Positions 17,333-25,564 of a stretch of 32,522 bases of DNA are shown piece by piece. The position numbers were made by a program, and so were the translations under genes. Origin of the DNA: Candidatus Allofournierella excrementigallinarum (GTDB lineage: Bacteria > Bacillota > Clostridia > Oscillospirales > Ruminococcaceae). The notes beneath the pieces are model-generated. The model saw only the letters and a program-made list of their open reading frames with translations. It was not told where the DNA came from and did no database searches. The stretch's first letter is position 1; each line of letters begins with the position of its first letter. The DNA lies in contig DWXV01000064.1 in the NCBI GenBank assembly GCA_019119025.1, positions 1 through 32,522 of the forward strand. Direction: 5' to 3'.

Positions 17333-17398
17333 ATTGTACCACGGCGGGGCCCCGCGCGCCAAACCAAACTTGACGGCAAAGCCGCCAGATTTTACATG
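17333..17398. promoter_or_regulatory. Divergent promoters of the two-component and ABC operons
   Basis: Minus strand: TTGGCG (17357-17362), 18 bp, TACAAT (17333-17338). Plus strand: TTGACG (17370-17375), 17 bp, TACATG (17393-17398). The two -35 boxes are only 7 bp apart, so one regulator could affect both. A perfect 8-bp hairpin (17492-17499 with 17507-17514) sits in the ABC leader just before its ribosome site. Confidence 0.55.
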
Positions 17399-17533
17399 CC
17401 CCGGCCTCTTTGTGCAAAAGCTGCCCCCCTGCCTGCCGAATATGGCCGGCCCGTTTGCCACGGCGGCCCCCGAACGATACCCTTGAAGCAGGGGGCCGGG
17501 CGTTTTCCGGCCCCGGAAAGGAAGGAACACGAC

Positions 17534-18277
17534 ATGCTCACAGTGAAAGACCTATACAAATCCTATCGGGTGGGCGGTTCCACCTGCGAGGTGCTGAGCG
17601 GGGTAAGCCTGACGGTGGAAAAGGGGGAGTTTGTGGCGGTGATGGGGCCCTCCGGCTCCGGCAAGACCACCCTGCTCAACTGCATCTCCTGCTATACCCC
17701 CGCCGACTCCGGCAGCATCCTGCTGGACGGGGTGGAACTGGCCCGCCTGAAAGAGGACGAGCTGGCCGGGGTGCGCAACCAGAAACTTGGTTTCGTTTTT
17801 CAGGATTTCCTTTTGCTGGACGGCCTTTCGGTGCGGGAGAACATCCTGCTGCCGGCCATCCTGGGCGGGCACATCAACAGCACCGCCGAGGCCCGGGCGG
17901 ACCAATTGTGCGATGTGTTCGGCATCGCCGGCATCCGAAACAAATACCCCGCCGAGATCTCCGGCGGCGAAAAGCAGCGCACGGCGGTGGCCCGGGCGCT
18001 CATCAACCACCCGCTGCTGGTGCTAGCGGACGAACCCACCGGCAACCTGGACTCCAAGTCCGCCCGGGCGGTGATCCGCACCTTTGAGCAGGCCCGGCAG
18101 GCGCTGGGGGCCACCATCTTCATGGTGACCCACGACTCCTACGCCGCCTCCCACTGCGACCGGGTGGTCATTTTGCAGGACGGCCGGGTGCGCCGCACGC
18201 TGGAAAAGGGCGGCATGGAGCGCAGCGTGTTCCAGGACCTGCTGCTGGACGCCATCCGTGAAATGGGAAAGGAGTGA
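17534..18277 (+). CDS. ABC transporter ATPase, BceA/MacB type
   Basis: A 247-residue ATPase with Walker [15 protein letters not shown]-loop FVFQDFLLL, signature [15 protein letters not shown], Walker [14 protein letters not shown] and switch His in VTHDSYAAS. This LolD/MacB/BceA-type set pairs with FtsX-like permeases. ATG at 17534 with AAGGAAGG upstream. The next gene, a large permease, begins 6 nt after the stop. Bce-type systems give resistance to cell-wall antibiotics and antimicrobial peptides and are usually run by a linked two-component system. The linked system here is LytTR/GHKL rather than the usual BceRS type. Confidence 0.9.
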   Translation: MLTVKDLYKSYRVGGSTCEVLSGVSLTVEKGEFVAVMGPSGSGKTTLLNCISCYTPADSGSILLDGVELARLKEDELAGVRNQKLGFVFQDFLLLDGLSVRENILLPAILGGHINSTAEARADQLCDVFGIAGIRNKYPAEISGGEKQRTAVARALINHPLLVLADEPTGNLDSKSARAVIRTFEQARQALGATIFMVTHDSYAASHCDRVVILQDGRVRRTLEKGGMERSVFQDLLLDAIREMGKE

Positions 18278-18283
18278 AAGGGT

Positions 18284-20404
18284 GTGAACAGCTTTGCTTC
18301 CGTGTGGGCGCGGCTGCGCTGCCGCGCCCGCAGCCGCTATGCCCTTTTGGCCGGGTGCTGCTTTTTCTCTGCGCTGCTCATCACCGCCTATGCCTTCATG
18401 ATGCGCGCGCCCACCATCCTTGAGGTGCTGCCCGAGGGGGGCGACAGCCGCAAGCAGGTCATCATGGTCTTTGCGCTGGCGGTGCTGGGCTGCGGGGTGT
18501 TCACCGCCTACGCCGCCGGGCTGTTCTTCCGCCAGCGCTCCCGGGAGACGGGGGTGTTTCTGGCGCTGGGGGCCAGCCGGGGGCAGGTGCAGGCGCTGCT
18601 GCTGCCGGAGGTGTGCGTGCTGGGTCTGACCGCCTGCGGGGCGGGGGCCGTGCTGGGCGTGCCGCTGGCCTTCGGGCTGTGGCAGCTGTTCCGCGCCTTT
18701 GTGGTGGACAGCGGCGAGATGCCCCTGCGCTTTGACTTCGGCGCGCTGGCCTGGCCGCTGGCCTTTGCCGCCTACACCACCCTCATGCTGCTGTGGTTGG
18801 GCCGGCGCTCGGTGTGCAGGGCCAGCGTCATGGAGGTGGTGCGCCAGAGCCACACCGCCGAGCCGGTGCGGGCGGTGCCCCGCCGCTATGGCTGGCAGGG
18901 CATCCTGCTGACGTTGGCGGGCTGCCTTTGCGGCTACCTTGTGCCCACCGTCTGCGTGCGGTGGCTGCACTGGTATGCCCCTTCCCTTTTGACCGCGCCT
19001 TTTTATCTTCCGGCGCTGGCGGGGCTGTATATGGTGCTGCTGCACACGGTGGCCAACGGCTGGGGCCGCAAAGCCGCCTGGCACCGGGATATCCTCTCGG
19101 TGTCCATGATGCGCTTTGAAGGCCGCCAGACGGTGCGCAACATGCTGGTGATGACGGTGCTCATCGGCGGGGCGTGCTTCGCGGGCTTCTACGCGCCCAT
19201 GCTGGGCACCGGCTCCATGATGAGCTACGACGCCCGCCCGGTGGACTTTGCCTATCATTACCGGGCCGACCAGGATATGCCCCGGCAGGACGAGGTGCTG
19301 GCGCTGGCCGAAGAATACGGCGTAAAGGTGACCCGCTGGGCCCAGGCGCCCATGGCGCGCCTGGGGGTGGACGGCGAGCATCAGGTGGAGACCGAGGGCC
19401 CGCTGGGCGCCACCTGGGCGGCAGTGTACAGCGAGCTGGATTCCTCGGCGCTGTTTTTGCCCGAGAGCGCCTGGAACGCCCTCACCGGCGGGAGCGTGGA
19501 CGTTGCGCCGGGGCAGGCCGCGGCGGTGCTGGACGCTTCCGGCAGCAGCCAGGGCAGGTTCGAGCCCTCCATCCGCCTGGTGACCAACACCGCCACCGGC
19601 GAACGCTGGCCCGTCAGCGCCGCCGCGCCGCTGCGCCACGACATGCTGTTCGGGCATTTCGTGCTGGACGACGGCGACTGGGCCGCAATGTCCGCCGGCC
19701 TGCCCGGCAGCTGGCGCGAGCAGATGGTCTTTTTTGATGTGGCGGAGGGCGGCGATGAATACGCCTTCGCCAAGGCGCTTTTCAACGAGATCGTGGACCG
19801 TTCCGGCCCGGAGGTGGCCCTGCACAGCGGCTGGGACCCGGTGGTGCGCCAGCGCTATATCGAGGAGGAGGGCTCCTATTTCCTTGACCGGGAGACCCTT
19901 CTGGCAAACGGCGAAAGCGCCATCGACTATGCCCGGCGCGACAGCTCCGAATTCCGCCTGTTCTGGCAGTACATGCCCCAGTTCCGGGTGCTGGACAAAG
20001 CCGACTTTGTGCGCACGCTGGCGGTGTATCTGATGCTGTTCCTCTTTATCTGCATCGTGTGCTTTGCCGCGGCGGCGGTCATCGGCTTCGTGCGCAGCCT
20101 CACCATCGCTTTGGAAAACCGCCGGGTCTACGAGGACCTGCGCTGCCTGGGCGCGTCCAACGCCTGGATGTGCCGCTCGGCCCGCAGCCAGGTGCGGCGG
20201 GTGTTCGCCGTGCCCGCCGCCGCCGGCATCGGCCTGATGTACGTCTTTTACGGCATGATCCTGTTTTTCAACGACAACCGTTTCTCCGCCGGGGAGCTGG
20301 CGGGCCTCGGCAGCTGCCTTGCGCTCGCGGCGGCGGTGGCCGCGGCGCTCTGGTGCTTGTGCCGGCTGGCGGTGCGCAGCGCTGTTCGGGTGCTGGGGCT
20401 TTGA
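18284..20404 (+). CDS. FtsX-like ABC permease, BceB type
   Basis: A 706-residue membrane protein. Helix 1 is at residues about 18-38, with further helices near 60-80, 105-130, 150-170, 205-225 and 240-255, and helix 7 near 285-305. A large extracellular domain of about 260 residues (310-575) follows, then three final helices. This is the BceB plan of ten helices with one big loop between helices 7 and 8. An FtsX-like motif ETGVFLALGASRGQVQALLL is near residue 88, and its second copy VYEDLRCLGASNAWM is near residue 620. GTG start with AAAGGAG 9 nt upstream. The extracellular domain is not similar to any named binding domain that I recognise. Confidence 0.87.
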   Translation: MNSFASVWARLRCRARSRYALLAGCCFFSALLITAYAFMMRAPTILEVLPEGGDSRKQVIMVFALAVLGCGVFTAYAAGLFFRQRSRETGVFLALGASRGQVQALLLPEVCVLGLTACGAGAVLGVPLAFGLWQLFRAFVVDSGEMPLRFDFGALAWPLAFAAYTTLMLLWLGRRSVCRASVMEVVRQSHTAEPVRAVPRRYGWQGILLTLAGCLCGYLVPTVCVRWLHWYAPSLLTAPFYLPALAGLYMVLLHTVANGWGRKAAWHRDILSVSMMRFEGRQTVRNMLVMTVLIGGACFAGFYAPMLGTGSMMSYDARPVDFAYHYRADQDMPRQDEVLALAEEYGVKVTRWAQAPMARLGVDGEHQVETEGPLGATWAAVYSELDSSALFLPESAWNALTGGSVDVAPGQAAAVLDASGSSQGRFEPSIRLVTNTATGERWPVSAAAPLRHDMLFGHFVLDDGDWAAMSAGLPGSWREQMVFFDVAEGGDEYAFAKALFNEIVDRSGPEVALHSGWDPVVRQRYIEEEGSYFLDRETLLANGESAIDYARRDSSEFRLFWQYMPQFRVLDKADFVRTLAVYLMLFLFICIVCFAAAAVIGFVRSLTIALENRRVYEDLRCLGASNAWMCRSARSQVRRVFAVPAAAGIGLMYVFYGMILFFNDNRFSAGELAGLGSCLALAAAVAAALWCLCRLAVRSAVRVLGL

Positions 20405-20411
20405 CGCGCCG

Positions 20412-20440
20412 TTGACATCCGGCCCGCCGCGTGGGATACT
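20412..20440 (+). promoter_or_regulatory. Promoter of the hypothetical gene at 20481
   Basis: TTGACA (20412-20417), exactly 17 bp, GATACT (20435-20440). It starts 8 nt after the permease stop codon, so the next gene is transcribed separately. Confidence 0.75.
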
Positions 20441-20480
20441 TGTAGCAGATCAGCGCCTGCGCGCGAAGGGAGGCCCCATC

Positions 20481-21095
20481 ATGACACAGCCCCAAACTTC
20501 CTGGCCCGAGCGGTATTATGAAGAATTTGACCCGGAAAGGCGGCGCGGGCTGCTGGACGAGGCCATGGCCGCAGGCGAGGGCGCCGCGGCGGAAAACGAG
20601 ATCCGCCGCAGGCTGTGGGAGCTGCGCTATGTGCAGCCCCGGAAAAACGCCCCCCTGGCGGACCGTTACATCGCCCTTTGGCTGACGCTGGACCGCTGGC
20701 GCAAGGCGGGGCTTGCCCCCCGCAAGGCGCGCGCCGCCCGCAAGGAACTGGAAAAGATGGCCTTTCTTCTGCATCCGGAGGGCGACGCCGGCCTTGTGCA
20801 GCCGCTTCTGCACAGCGAGCTGACGCACGCGGTGCGGCTGTATCTGACCACCTGTGTCCAGAGCAACTATGGCGCCATGCTGATGGGCATGATGCGCATG
20901 AAGGACGAGCAGATCGCCGGCAAGGCGGCAAAGGAAGTGGCGGAGGTGACCCTGACGGTACCCCGCTGGGCGGGCTTGGACGAGGCCTTCGCGCCCCTTG
21001 CCCCCGCCGCCCGGGACGCCTTCGCTCTGGTGTTCCCCGCCGGGGCCGAAGCACTGGAACGCGCCTTCGCCCAGCATGGCCAAAGCGCCCTGTGA
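20481..21095 (+). CDS. Conserved hypothetical protein (clostridial, DUF6553-like)
   Basis: A 204-residue, mostly helical, soluble protein with no signal peptide. Distinct features are the N-terminal RYYEEFDPERRRGLLDEAMA, ENEIRRRLWELRYVQP, a central basic helix (RKARAARKELEKM) and the C-terminal TLTVPRWAGLDEAFAP. I believe such proteins are grouped as DUF6553 in clostridia, but I cannot confirm this. No catalytic motif is visible. GGGAGG lies 8 nt before the ATG. The gene has its own promoter and is followed by another promoter, so it is probably monocistronic. An 8-bp dyad spans its stop codon (21081-21103) but has no U tract. Confidence 0.75.
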   Translation: MTQPQTSWPERYYEEFDPERRRGLLDEAMAAGEGAAAENEIRRRLWELRYVQPRKNAPLADRYIALWLTLDRWRKAGLAPRKARAARKELEKMAFLLHPEGDAGLVQPLLHSELTHAVRLYLTTCVQSNYGAMLMGMMRMKDEQIAGKAAKEVAEVTLTVPRWAGLDEAFAPLAPAARDAFALVFPAGAEALERAFAQHGQSAL

Positions 21096-21138
21096 GCGCT
21101 TTGAAAACAGAACGGCGCGCTTTTTCATTTTGTTCCGA

Positions 21139-21167
21139 TTGCCAGGCGGCGCCGCCCGTGCTATGAT
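21139..21167 (+). promoter_or_regulatory. Promoter of the P-loop/DUF2200 pair
   Basis: TTGCCA (21139-21144), 17 bp, TATGAT (21162-21167), ahead of the start at 21224, which has GGGAGGAGGGAG. Confidence 0.65.
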
Positions 21168-21223
21168 GGAACCGTGGGCGGCCGCAGCCGCCCCGCCAAA
21201 ACACGCCGGGAGGAGGGAGCGCC

Positions 21224-21763
21224 ATGGTCATTCTCATTGCGGGGGCGTCCCACACGGGAAAAACCGTCCTCGCCCAGCGGCTGGTGAAGCGGTACGGCTG
21301 CTTCTGCCTTTCCCTTGACCACCTGAAGATGGGCCTCATCCGCAGCGGCCGCACCGGCCTGACCCCTCTGAGCAGCGACCGGGAGCTGACTGAGCTTCTG
21401 TGGCCGGTGGCCCGGGAGATGGTCAAGACCGCCATCGAAAACGGGCAGGACCTCATCGTGGAGGGGTGCTACATCCCCTTCGACTGGGCGAAGGACTTTT
21501 CAGAAAGGTACCTTGCCCACATCCGATACCGCTGCCTTGTGATGAGCGAAGGCTACATCCGCGCCCATTACGGGGACATCCTGGCCCACGCCTGCGACGC
21601 GGAACGCCGGACGGACGACGACTGCACTCTGGAGGGCCTTCTTCGGGACAACGCCCAGGCGCTGGAGGCCTGCCGCAGGCACGGCGCCGAATGCATTCTC
21701 ATCGACCAGCACTATCCCATTGATTTTGAAAAGGAGGCGTTTTCATGCCCCGCGCCGACGTGA
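21224..21763 (+). CDS. P-loop NTPase, small-molecule kinase-like
   Basis: A 179-residue protein with Walker A GASHTGKT at residues 7-14. A switch region follows (CLSLDHLKMGLIRSGRTGL), then a Walker B-like hydrophobic strand ending in acidic EG (DLIVEGCYIPFDWA). This layout fits adenylate-kinase-like or 2-phosphoglycerate-kinase-like proteins that phosphorylate a small metabolite. The substrate is unknown. No lid motif is obvious. Its last 19 nt overlap the following DUF2200 gene, whose ribosome site lies inside this frame, so the two are co-translated. The C-terminus (FSCPAPT) beyond the overlap is probably irregular. Confidence 0.8.
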   Translation: MVILIAGASHTGKTVLAQRLVKRYGCFCLSLDHLKMGLIRSGRTGLTPLSSDRELTELLWPVAREMVKTAIENGQDLIVEGCYIPFDWAKDFSERYLAHIRYRCLVMSEGYIRAHYGDILAHACDAERRTDDDCTLEGLLRDNAQALEACRRHGAECILIDQHYPIDFEKEAFSCPAPT

Positions 21764-22095
21764 CGCAGATGCCCTTTGCAAAGCTCTATTCCCTGCTGGT
21801 GGCCAAGGCCGTGAAAAAGGGCCGCACCCGGGAGGAAGTGGACCAGGTGACCGGCTGGCTCACCGGCTACGCGCCAGGGGACCTGGCCCGGATGGAGCAG
21901 GACGGCACCAGCTATGGCAGCTTTTTCCGGGACGCCCCCGCCATGAACCCCGCCCGCACCCTTGTCACCGGCAGGGTATGCGGCGTGAAGGTGGAGGACA
22001 TCGAAGACCCGCTGATGCAGGAAATACGCCGTCTGGACAAGCTGGTGGACGAACTGGCCAAAGGCCGCCCCATGGAAAAGATCCTGCGGGGCTGA
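21745..22095 (+). CDS. DUF2200 family protein
   Basis: A 116-residue protein matching DUF2200: MPFAKLYSLLVAKAVKKGRT at the start, then VDQVTGWLTGY and a conserved middle (YGSFFRDAPAMNPARTLVTG, then RVCGVKVEDIEDPLMQEIRR). It ends LDKLVDELAKGRPMEKILR. The family is widespread in bacteria, of unknown function, and small enough for single-domain binding. AAAGGAGG lies 8 nt before the ATG inside the previous gene. The paired kinase-like gene may act on the same ligand (inference). A strong terminator follows 58 nt after the stop. Confidence 0.88.
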   Translation: MPRADVTQMPFAKLYSLLVAKAVKKGRTREEVDQVTGWLTGYAPGDLARMEQDGTSYGSFFRDAPAMNPARTLVTGRVCGVKVEDIEDPLMQEIRRLDKLVDELAKGRPMEKILRG

Positions 22096-22153
22096 GCGCC
22101 TGCCGCTGATAAAAGAGGCCGCATGGTTTTCGTGCAGCTGCACCTGTAAAATG

Positions 22154-22193
22154 AAAGTAGACACTCACAAAAATGTGGGTGTCTACTTTTTTT
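22154..22193 (+). terminator. Bidirectional terminator
   Basis: AAAGTAGACAC pairs with GTGTCTACTTT and the stem continues by TCACA/TGTGG-type pairs. Seven T residues follow on the plus strand and A residues precede it. It serves DUF2200 and the convergent yhhN gene. Confidence 0.85.
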
Positions 22194-22227
22194 ACAGATG
22201 CAGCCGGCAGTAGGCGCTGCGCTTTGC

Positions 22228-22896
22228 TCAAAAGCCCAGGCTGACGGCCACCAGAAACATGCCGTAATAATAGGCGGCCAGATTCGCGGCGTGCACCGCC
22301 GGGTGGGAGGTGCGGTAAAAATAGAGGAACAGGATCAGCAGGTCCGACACCCAGAACAGGGCCGCGCCCGCCAGCACCAGAAAGCACCAGGGCTGGCCCA
22401 GGCCCGCCGCCAGCTGGAACCCTTTGCCCAGGAAGGCGGAGACGAAGGCCGCATAGACCGCCGCCATGGGCAGCAGGCGGCCGAAGCGCATGCCGGGCAG
22501 GCGGCTCAGCGCCAGCACCCCCAGCGCGCCGGCGGCTGCAGCCACAGGTACCGGCCAGCCCACCGGCTGCAGGCGGCACAGCCCCCATACGAACAGCCCG
22601 TGCCCCGCCAGAAAGCACACGCCGCCCGCCACGAACCAGGGCAGCCTGCGGCGGCGGTTGTAAACGGCCAGAAGCACGTCCCCCGTCACGCAGCACCCCA
22701 ACGCGGGCGCCAGATGCGCAAAGGCCTCGGGCCGGCTGCCCAGCTTGGCAGACACGCCCGCCACCGCCACAAACAACAGGCTGCACAGTATTTTTTCTGC
22801 CAGGTAGCTTTTGCGGGCCGCGCAGGCTTTTCGGATGAGCAGGCACAGCGCGGCGGTGTAGGCCAGCAGCATGCCCGCGATCAGGGCGGCGTTCAT
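22228..22896 (-). CDS. YhhN family (lysoplasmalogenase-like) membrane protein
   Basis: A 222-residue integral membrane protein with about eight helices. YhhN/TMEM86 family features are the N-terminal KILCSLLFVAVAG, the conserved Asp in CCVTGDVLLA and the conserved FLAGHGLFVWGL. The second conserved Asp is in FWVSDLLILF. Animal TMEM86 proteins are lysoplasmalogenases; anaerobic clostridia make plasmalogens, so a similar lipid role is plausible but unproven. GGAGGGG lies 9 nt before the ATG. The upstream region has only a weak promoter candidate around 22,960. Nothing else is coded between 22,897 and 23,080. Confidence 0.85.
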   Translation of the reverse strand: MNAALIAGMLLAYTAALCLLIRKACAARKSYLAEKILCSLLFVAVAGVSAKLGSRPEAFAHLAPALGCCVTGDVLLAVYNRRRRLPWFVAGGVCFLAGHGLFVWGLCRLQPVGWPVPVAAAAGALGVLALSRLPGMRFGRLLPMAAVYAAFVSAFLGKGFQLAAGLGQPWCFLVLAGAALFWVSDLLILFLYFYRTSHPAVHAANLAAYYYGMFLVAVSLGF

Positions 22897-23080
22897 AGGG
22901 CGGTCCCCTCCTTGTTTTCATTGCGCTCTTGTGCGCGGGCGGGTCGCTTTCTTTTAGGATATGCGAACACGTCCAAGGCCTATAAGGAAAAGCGCGCCGG
23001 CTGCGGGCTGCGAAGAAGATCGGCGCGAACGCTCTGCTTTTCCCGGCTATAGCGTGCCGGCGGCAACCCGGCCGCAATCG

Positions 23081-23275
23081 TTACGCTGACTTCCGTGCCA
23101 GCGCCTCGCCGTTCGACCTCTTTGGCAAGGGCGGCCAATGCCAGCAGGCAGCAACTCTCACCTGTCCCCCCTTCAGGCCCGATCTTTCCGCCACTTCACG
23201 CTGGCTTTTTCCTTTTAGAAGCATTTCCTTGATTTCTGGAAGCGGCGCCTGTATTCTCTGATATCTTCTCGCCAT
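23081..23275 (-). pseudogene. IS3-type transposase OrfA remnant
   Basis: A 64-codon frame starting MARRYQRIQAPLPEIKEMLL and continuing KGKSQREVAERSGLKGGQ. It looks like the N-terminal helix-turn-helix of IS3-family OrfA. AGGAGG lies 6 nt before the ATG. After residue 38 the protein no longer resembles OrfA and stops early. The second orf with the DDE catalytic domain is absent, so this is a dead fragment. Confidence 0.65.
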
Positions 23276-23345
23276 ATAAATCCTCCTGATGTAGTACTTG
23301 CATTTTCCTGCATCAGGGGGTCTTTTGTCACTGTCCATTTTTACT
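23081..23345 (-). mobile_element. Insertion sequence remnant (IS3-like left part)
   Basis: The OrfA fragment and its upstream leader, including an imperfect dyad (about 23286-23318) and a short inverted pattern GTCCATTTTTACTGGAC at 23332-23348, look like the left end of an insertion sequence. No right end or target duplication was found. Confidence 0.5.
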
Positions 23346-23408
23346 GGACCTGTTCACACCTGCCGGTCGTCTTCGCCAAGTTTTTCCCCGGGGGTCCTGC
23401 CTTGCGTC

Positions 23409-24674
23409 TCAGAACAGCCGCCGCCCGGCCACATACTTGGCGAGGGGCAGACCGTCGGAGAGCCAGACCACCCGTTCCAGCCGCTCGGTGAGGGTGCATC
23501 TGCGGGTGGTGGGCAGGGCGCTGTCGTCCATGACGATGGCATCGAACTCGTAGCCCGGCTCAAAGCTGCCCACCTTTCCGAAGAACTCACCGCCCCCCTT
23601 GGTGGCGAGATACAGCGCCTCGGGCAGGGTGAGAGCGGCCAGGCTGCCGTCCACCAGGCGCCAGCGCAGCTTGGAGCACTGGATGGCGTCGGTCATGGCA
23701 CGGAAGATGGAAAGGTGCGCGCCGCCGGCCACATCGCTGCCAAGGCCCGCCTTCTGGCCCTCGTTCAGCCAGGTGCGCACCGGGGCGATGCCGGAAGACA
23801 CGTTCATGTTGGACTGGGGGCAGTGGGCCAAAAACACGCCCCGCTCCCTCATCAGGGCCCGCTCCTCTTCGCCGCTCCAGATGCAGTGGGCCATCACGGT
23901 GGGGCACTCGCCGCCGAAGAGCCCCGGCTGGCTGTAAGCCTCGCCGTAAAACCGGGCTTTGGGGCGCAGCTGTTTGACCCATTCGATCTCGGAGAGATTC
24001 TCCGAAAGGTGAGACTGCATCGCCGCGCCGAACTGCCGCTGCAGTTCGCCCAGGCCATTCATCAGTTTCTCCGAGCAGCTGGGGATGAAGCGGGGCGTGA
24101 TGACCGGGCGCACGGCGGAAAAGCCGGCGCTTTCCTCCAGCCAGCGGCGGGTCTCGGCCAGAGACTCCTCCGTGGTCTCCCGCAGATAGTCCGGGCAGTT
24201 GGAATCCATGTTCAGCTTGCCCACATAGCCCCGCAGGCCCGCCTTTTCCATCAGTTCCATCAGCAGCAGGGTTGCAGGGCGGTGCACCGTGGCAAAGATG
24301 CAGGCCCGGGTGGTGGCGCTGCGGGTCAGTTCATCGGCGAATACGCGGTAGGCCGCCGCGGCGTACTCCTGCGCGGCAAAGCGGGCCTCCTCCGGGAAGG
24401 CGTTTTCTTCCAGCCAGTCCAGCAGCTCCATATCCATGCCCAGGCCCCGGTAGGCATACTGGCTGGCGTGCACATGCAGGTCCACCAGTCCGGGCAGGAT
24501 GAGCCGGCCGCCATGGTCATGGACGGGGATGCCTTCGAGCCGCTCCGGCAGGGTCTCAAAAACGCCTGCTACCAGCCCGTCTTCACAGACGAGATACTGC
24601 CCCGGCCGAACTTCCAGGCGGCCGCAGGCGGGCGTGAAAATAATATCGCCCTTCAGGGCAAAGGTCCGTTCCAT
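23409..24674 (-). CDS. guaD: Guanine deaminase (amidohydrolase)
   Basis: A 421-residue metal-dependent hydrolase of the amidohydrolase superfamily, likely converting guanine to xanthine. Motifs are the metal-binding LPGLVDLHVHASQYAYRG near residue 60, FATVHRPAT, and the catalytic-region QSHLSENLSEI. The metal His in VMAHCIWS, HCPQSNMNVSSG and the late metal Asp in GLGSDVAGG follow. These are typical of guanine deaminases rather than chlorohydrolases or cytosine deaminases. AAGGAGA lies 6 nt before the ATG, and a good promoter is at 24723-24751. No purine permease or xanthine dehydrogenase is adjacent, so it acts in scattered purine salvage. Confidence 0.88.
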   Translation of the reverse strand: MERTFALKGDIIFTPACGRLEVRPGQYLVCEDGLVAGVFETLPERLEGIPVHDHGGRLILPGLVDLHVHASQYAYRGLGMDMELLDWLEENAFPEEARFAAQEYAAAAYRVFADELTRSATTRACIFATVHRPATLLLMELMEKAGLRGYVGKLNMDSNCPDYLRETTEESLAETRRWLEESAGFSAVRPVITPRFIPSCSEKLMNGLGELQRQFGAAMQSHLSENLSEIEWVKQLRPKARFYGEAYSQPGLFGGECPTVMAHCIWSGEEERALMRERGVFLAHCPQSNMNVSSGIAPVRTWLNEGQKAGLGSDVAGGAHLSIFRAMTDAIQCSKLRWRLVDGSLAALTLPEALYLATKGGGEFFGKVGSFEPGYEFDAIVMDDSALPTTRRCTLTERLERVVWLSDGLPLAKYVAGRRLF

Positions 24675-24722
24675 TGTGTTCTCCTTGGTTTTTTGTGACG
24701 CCGGCGGGGCCGGCCGCAGTTT

Positions 24723-24751
24723 ATTGTACGGGATAAACGCCGAAAACGCAA
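24723..24751 (-). promoter_or_regulatory. Promoter of guanine deaminase
   Basis: On the minus strand TTGCGT (24746-24751), 17 bp, TACAAT (24723-24728). The ~50-nt leader shows no purine riboswitch. Confidence 0.7.
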
Positions 24752-24775
24752 GGCTTTTCCGCCGTGTTCCAACTC

Positions 24776-24809
24776 AAAAGGAAGCGTTCCCGGCTGCCCG
24801 GGAACGCTT
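24776..24809 (-). terminator. Terminator of the bcp-rhodanese-yaaA operon
   Basis: A perfect 12-bp stem (24782-24793 with 24798-24809) has a 4-nt loop. On the minus strand CCTTTT follows. Confidence 0.8.
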
Positions 24810-24820
24810 TCGGCTCCAAT

Positions 24821-25564
24821 TCATCCGTTTCGCAAAAACACAAGAACATTTTCCGTCGAGCGCGCAGGGGAAAATCGGTAGCCCAGGCGGCCGAAGGCCG
24901 GAAGGTCTTCCGGGCGTTCGGCGTCCATCTCGGCCATATAGCGCACCATCTCGCCCCGGGCCATCTTGCACAGGGTGCCCTTCTCCACCACCCGGCCCTC
25001 CTGCTCCTCGCCGAAAACGCACCGCACCAGCCGCACCGAAGGCGGCAGGTGCTTTGCCACCGCGTCGCTGTACTCCTTCGAGGCCAGGTCCAGCACCCAG
25101 CCGGCGTCCTGCGCCAGCACCCGGGCCAGGTCCGCGCCCCAGAAGGCGTAGAGGTCCTTCGCGCCGTCCACCGCCAGCTTCGCCTGCATCTCCAGCCGGT
25201 AGGGGGTCACCCCGTCGAAGGGGCGCAGCAGGCCGTAAAAGCCGGAAAGAATGCGCAGATGCTCCTGAAGATAAGCGAACTCCCGGTCAGTAAACACGTC
25301 CGGCGCCATGTAGCGGTACTGGATGCCCTCATAGCTCAGAATGGCCGGCGAGAGGCCGCGGCGCAGGTCCATCCTTTCCAGCCGGCGCAGATTTTCCTCG
25401 GCGATGGCGTCGCTGCACTTCCACAGGCTTTTCAGCCGGGCGGCGGGCATCGCCCGCATCGCCGCCAGCAGCCGGTCGGTCTTTTCCAGGAAGGCCGGCA
25501 GGTCCTGCCAGGGCAGAACGTCGTCCTCCTTCATCTTCTTGGCCGGTGAAATGATGATCTTCAT
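24821..25564 (-). CDS. yaaA: Peroxide stress protein YaaA (DUF328)
   Basis: A 247-residue protein with the YaaA signature MKIIISPAKKM at the start, a central SYEGIQYRYMAPDVFT and LRILSGFYGLLRPFDGVTPY. The conserved end part contains LASKEYSDAV and CVFGEEQEGR. In E. coli YaaA lowers intracellular free iron during peroxide stress and binds DNA. It is the last gene of a three-gene unit with Bcp and a rhodanese, and its start overlaps the rhodanese stop as ATGA. That context agrees with an oxidant-defence role. The length is close to the E. coli protein, and a clear terminator follows. Confidence 0.93.
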   Translation of the reverse strand: MKIIISPAKKMKEDDVLPWQDLPAFLEKTDRLLAAMRAMPAARLKSLWKCSDAIAEENLRRLERMDLRRGLSPAILSYEGIQYRYMAPDVFTDREFAYLQEHLRILSGFYGLLRPFDGVTPYRLEMQAKLAVDGAKDLYAFWGADLARVLAQDAGWVLDLASKEYSDAVAKHLPPSVRLVRCVFGEEQEGRVVEKGTLCKMARGEMVRYMAEMDAERPEDLPAFGRLGYRFSPARSTENVLVFLRNG

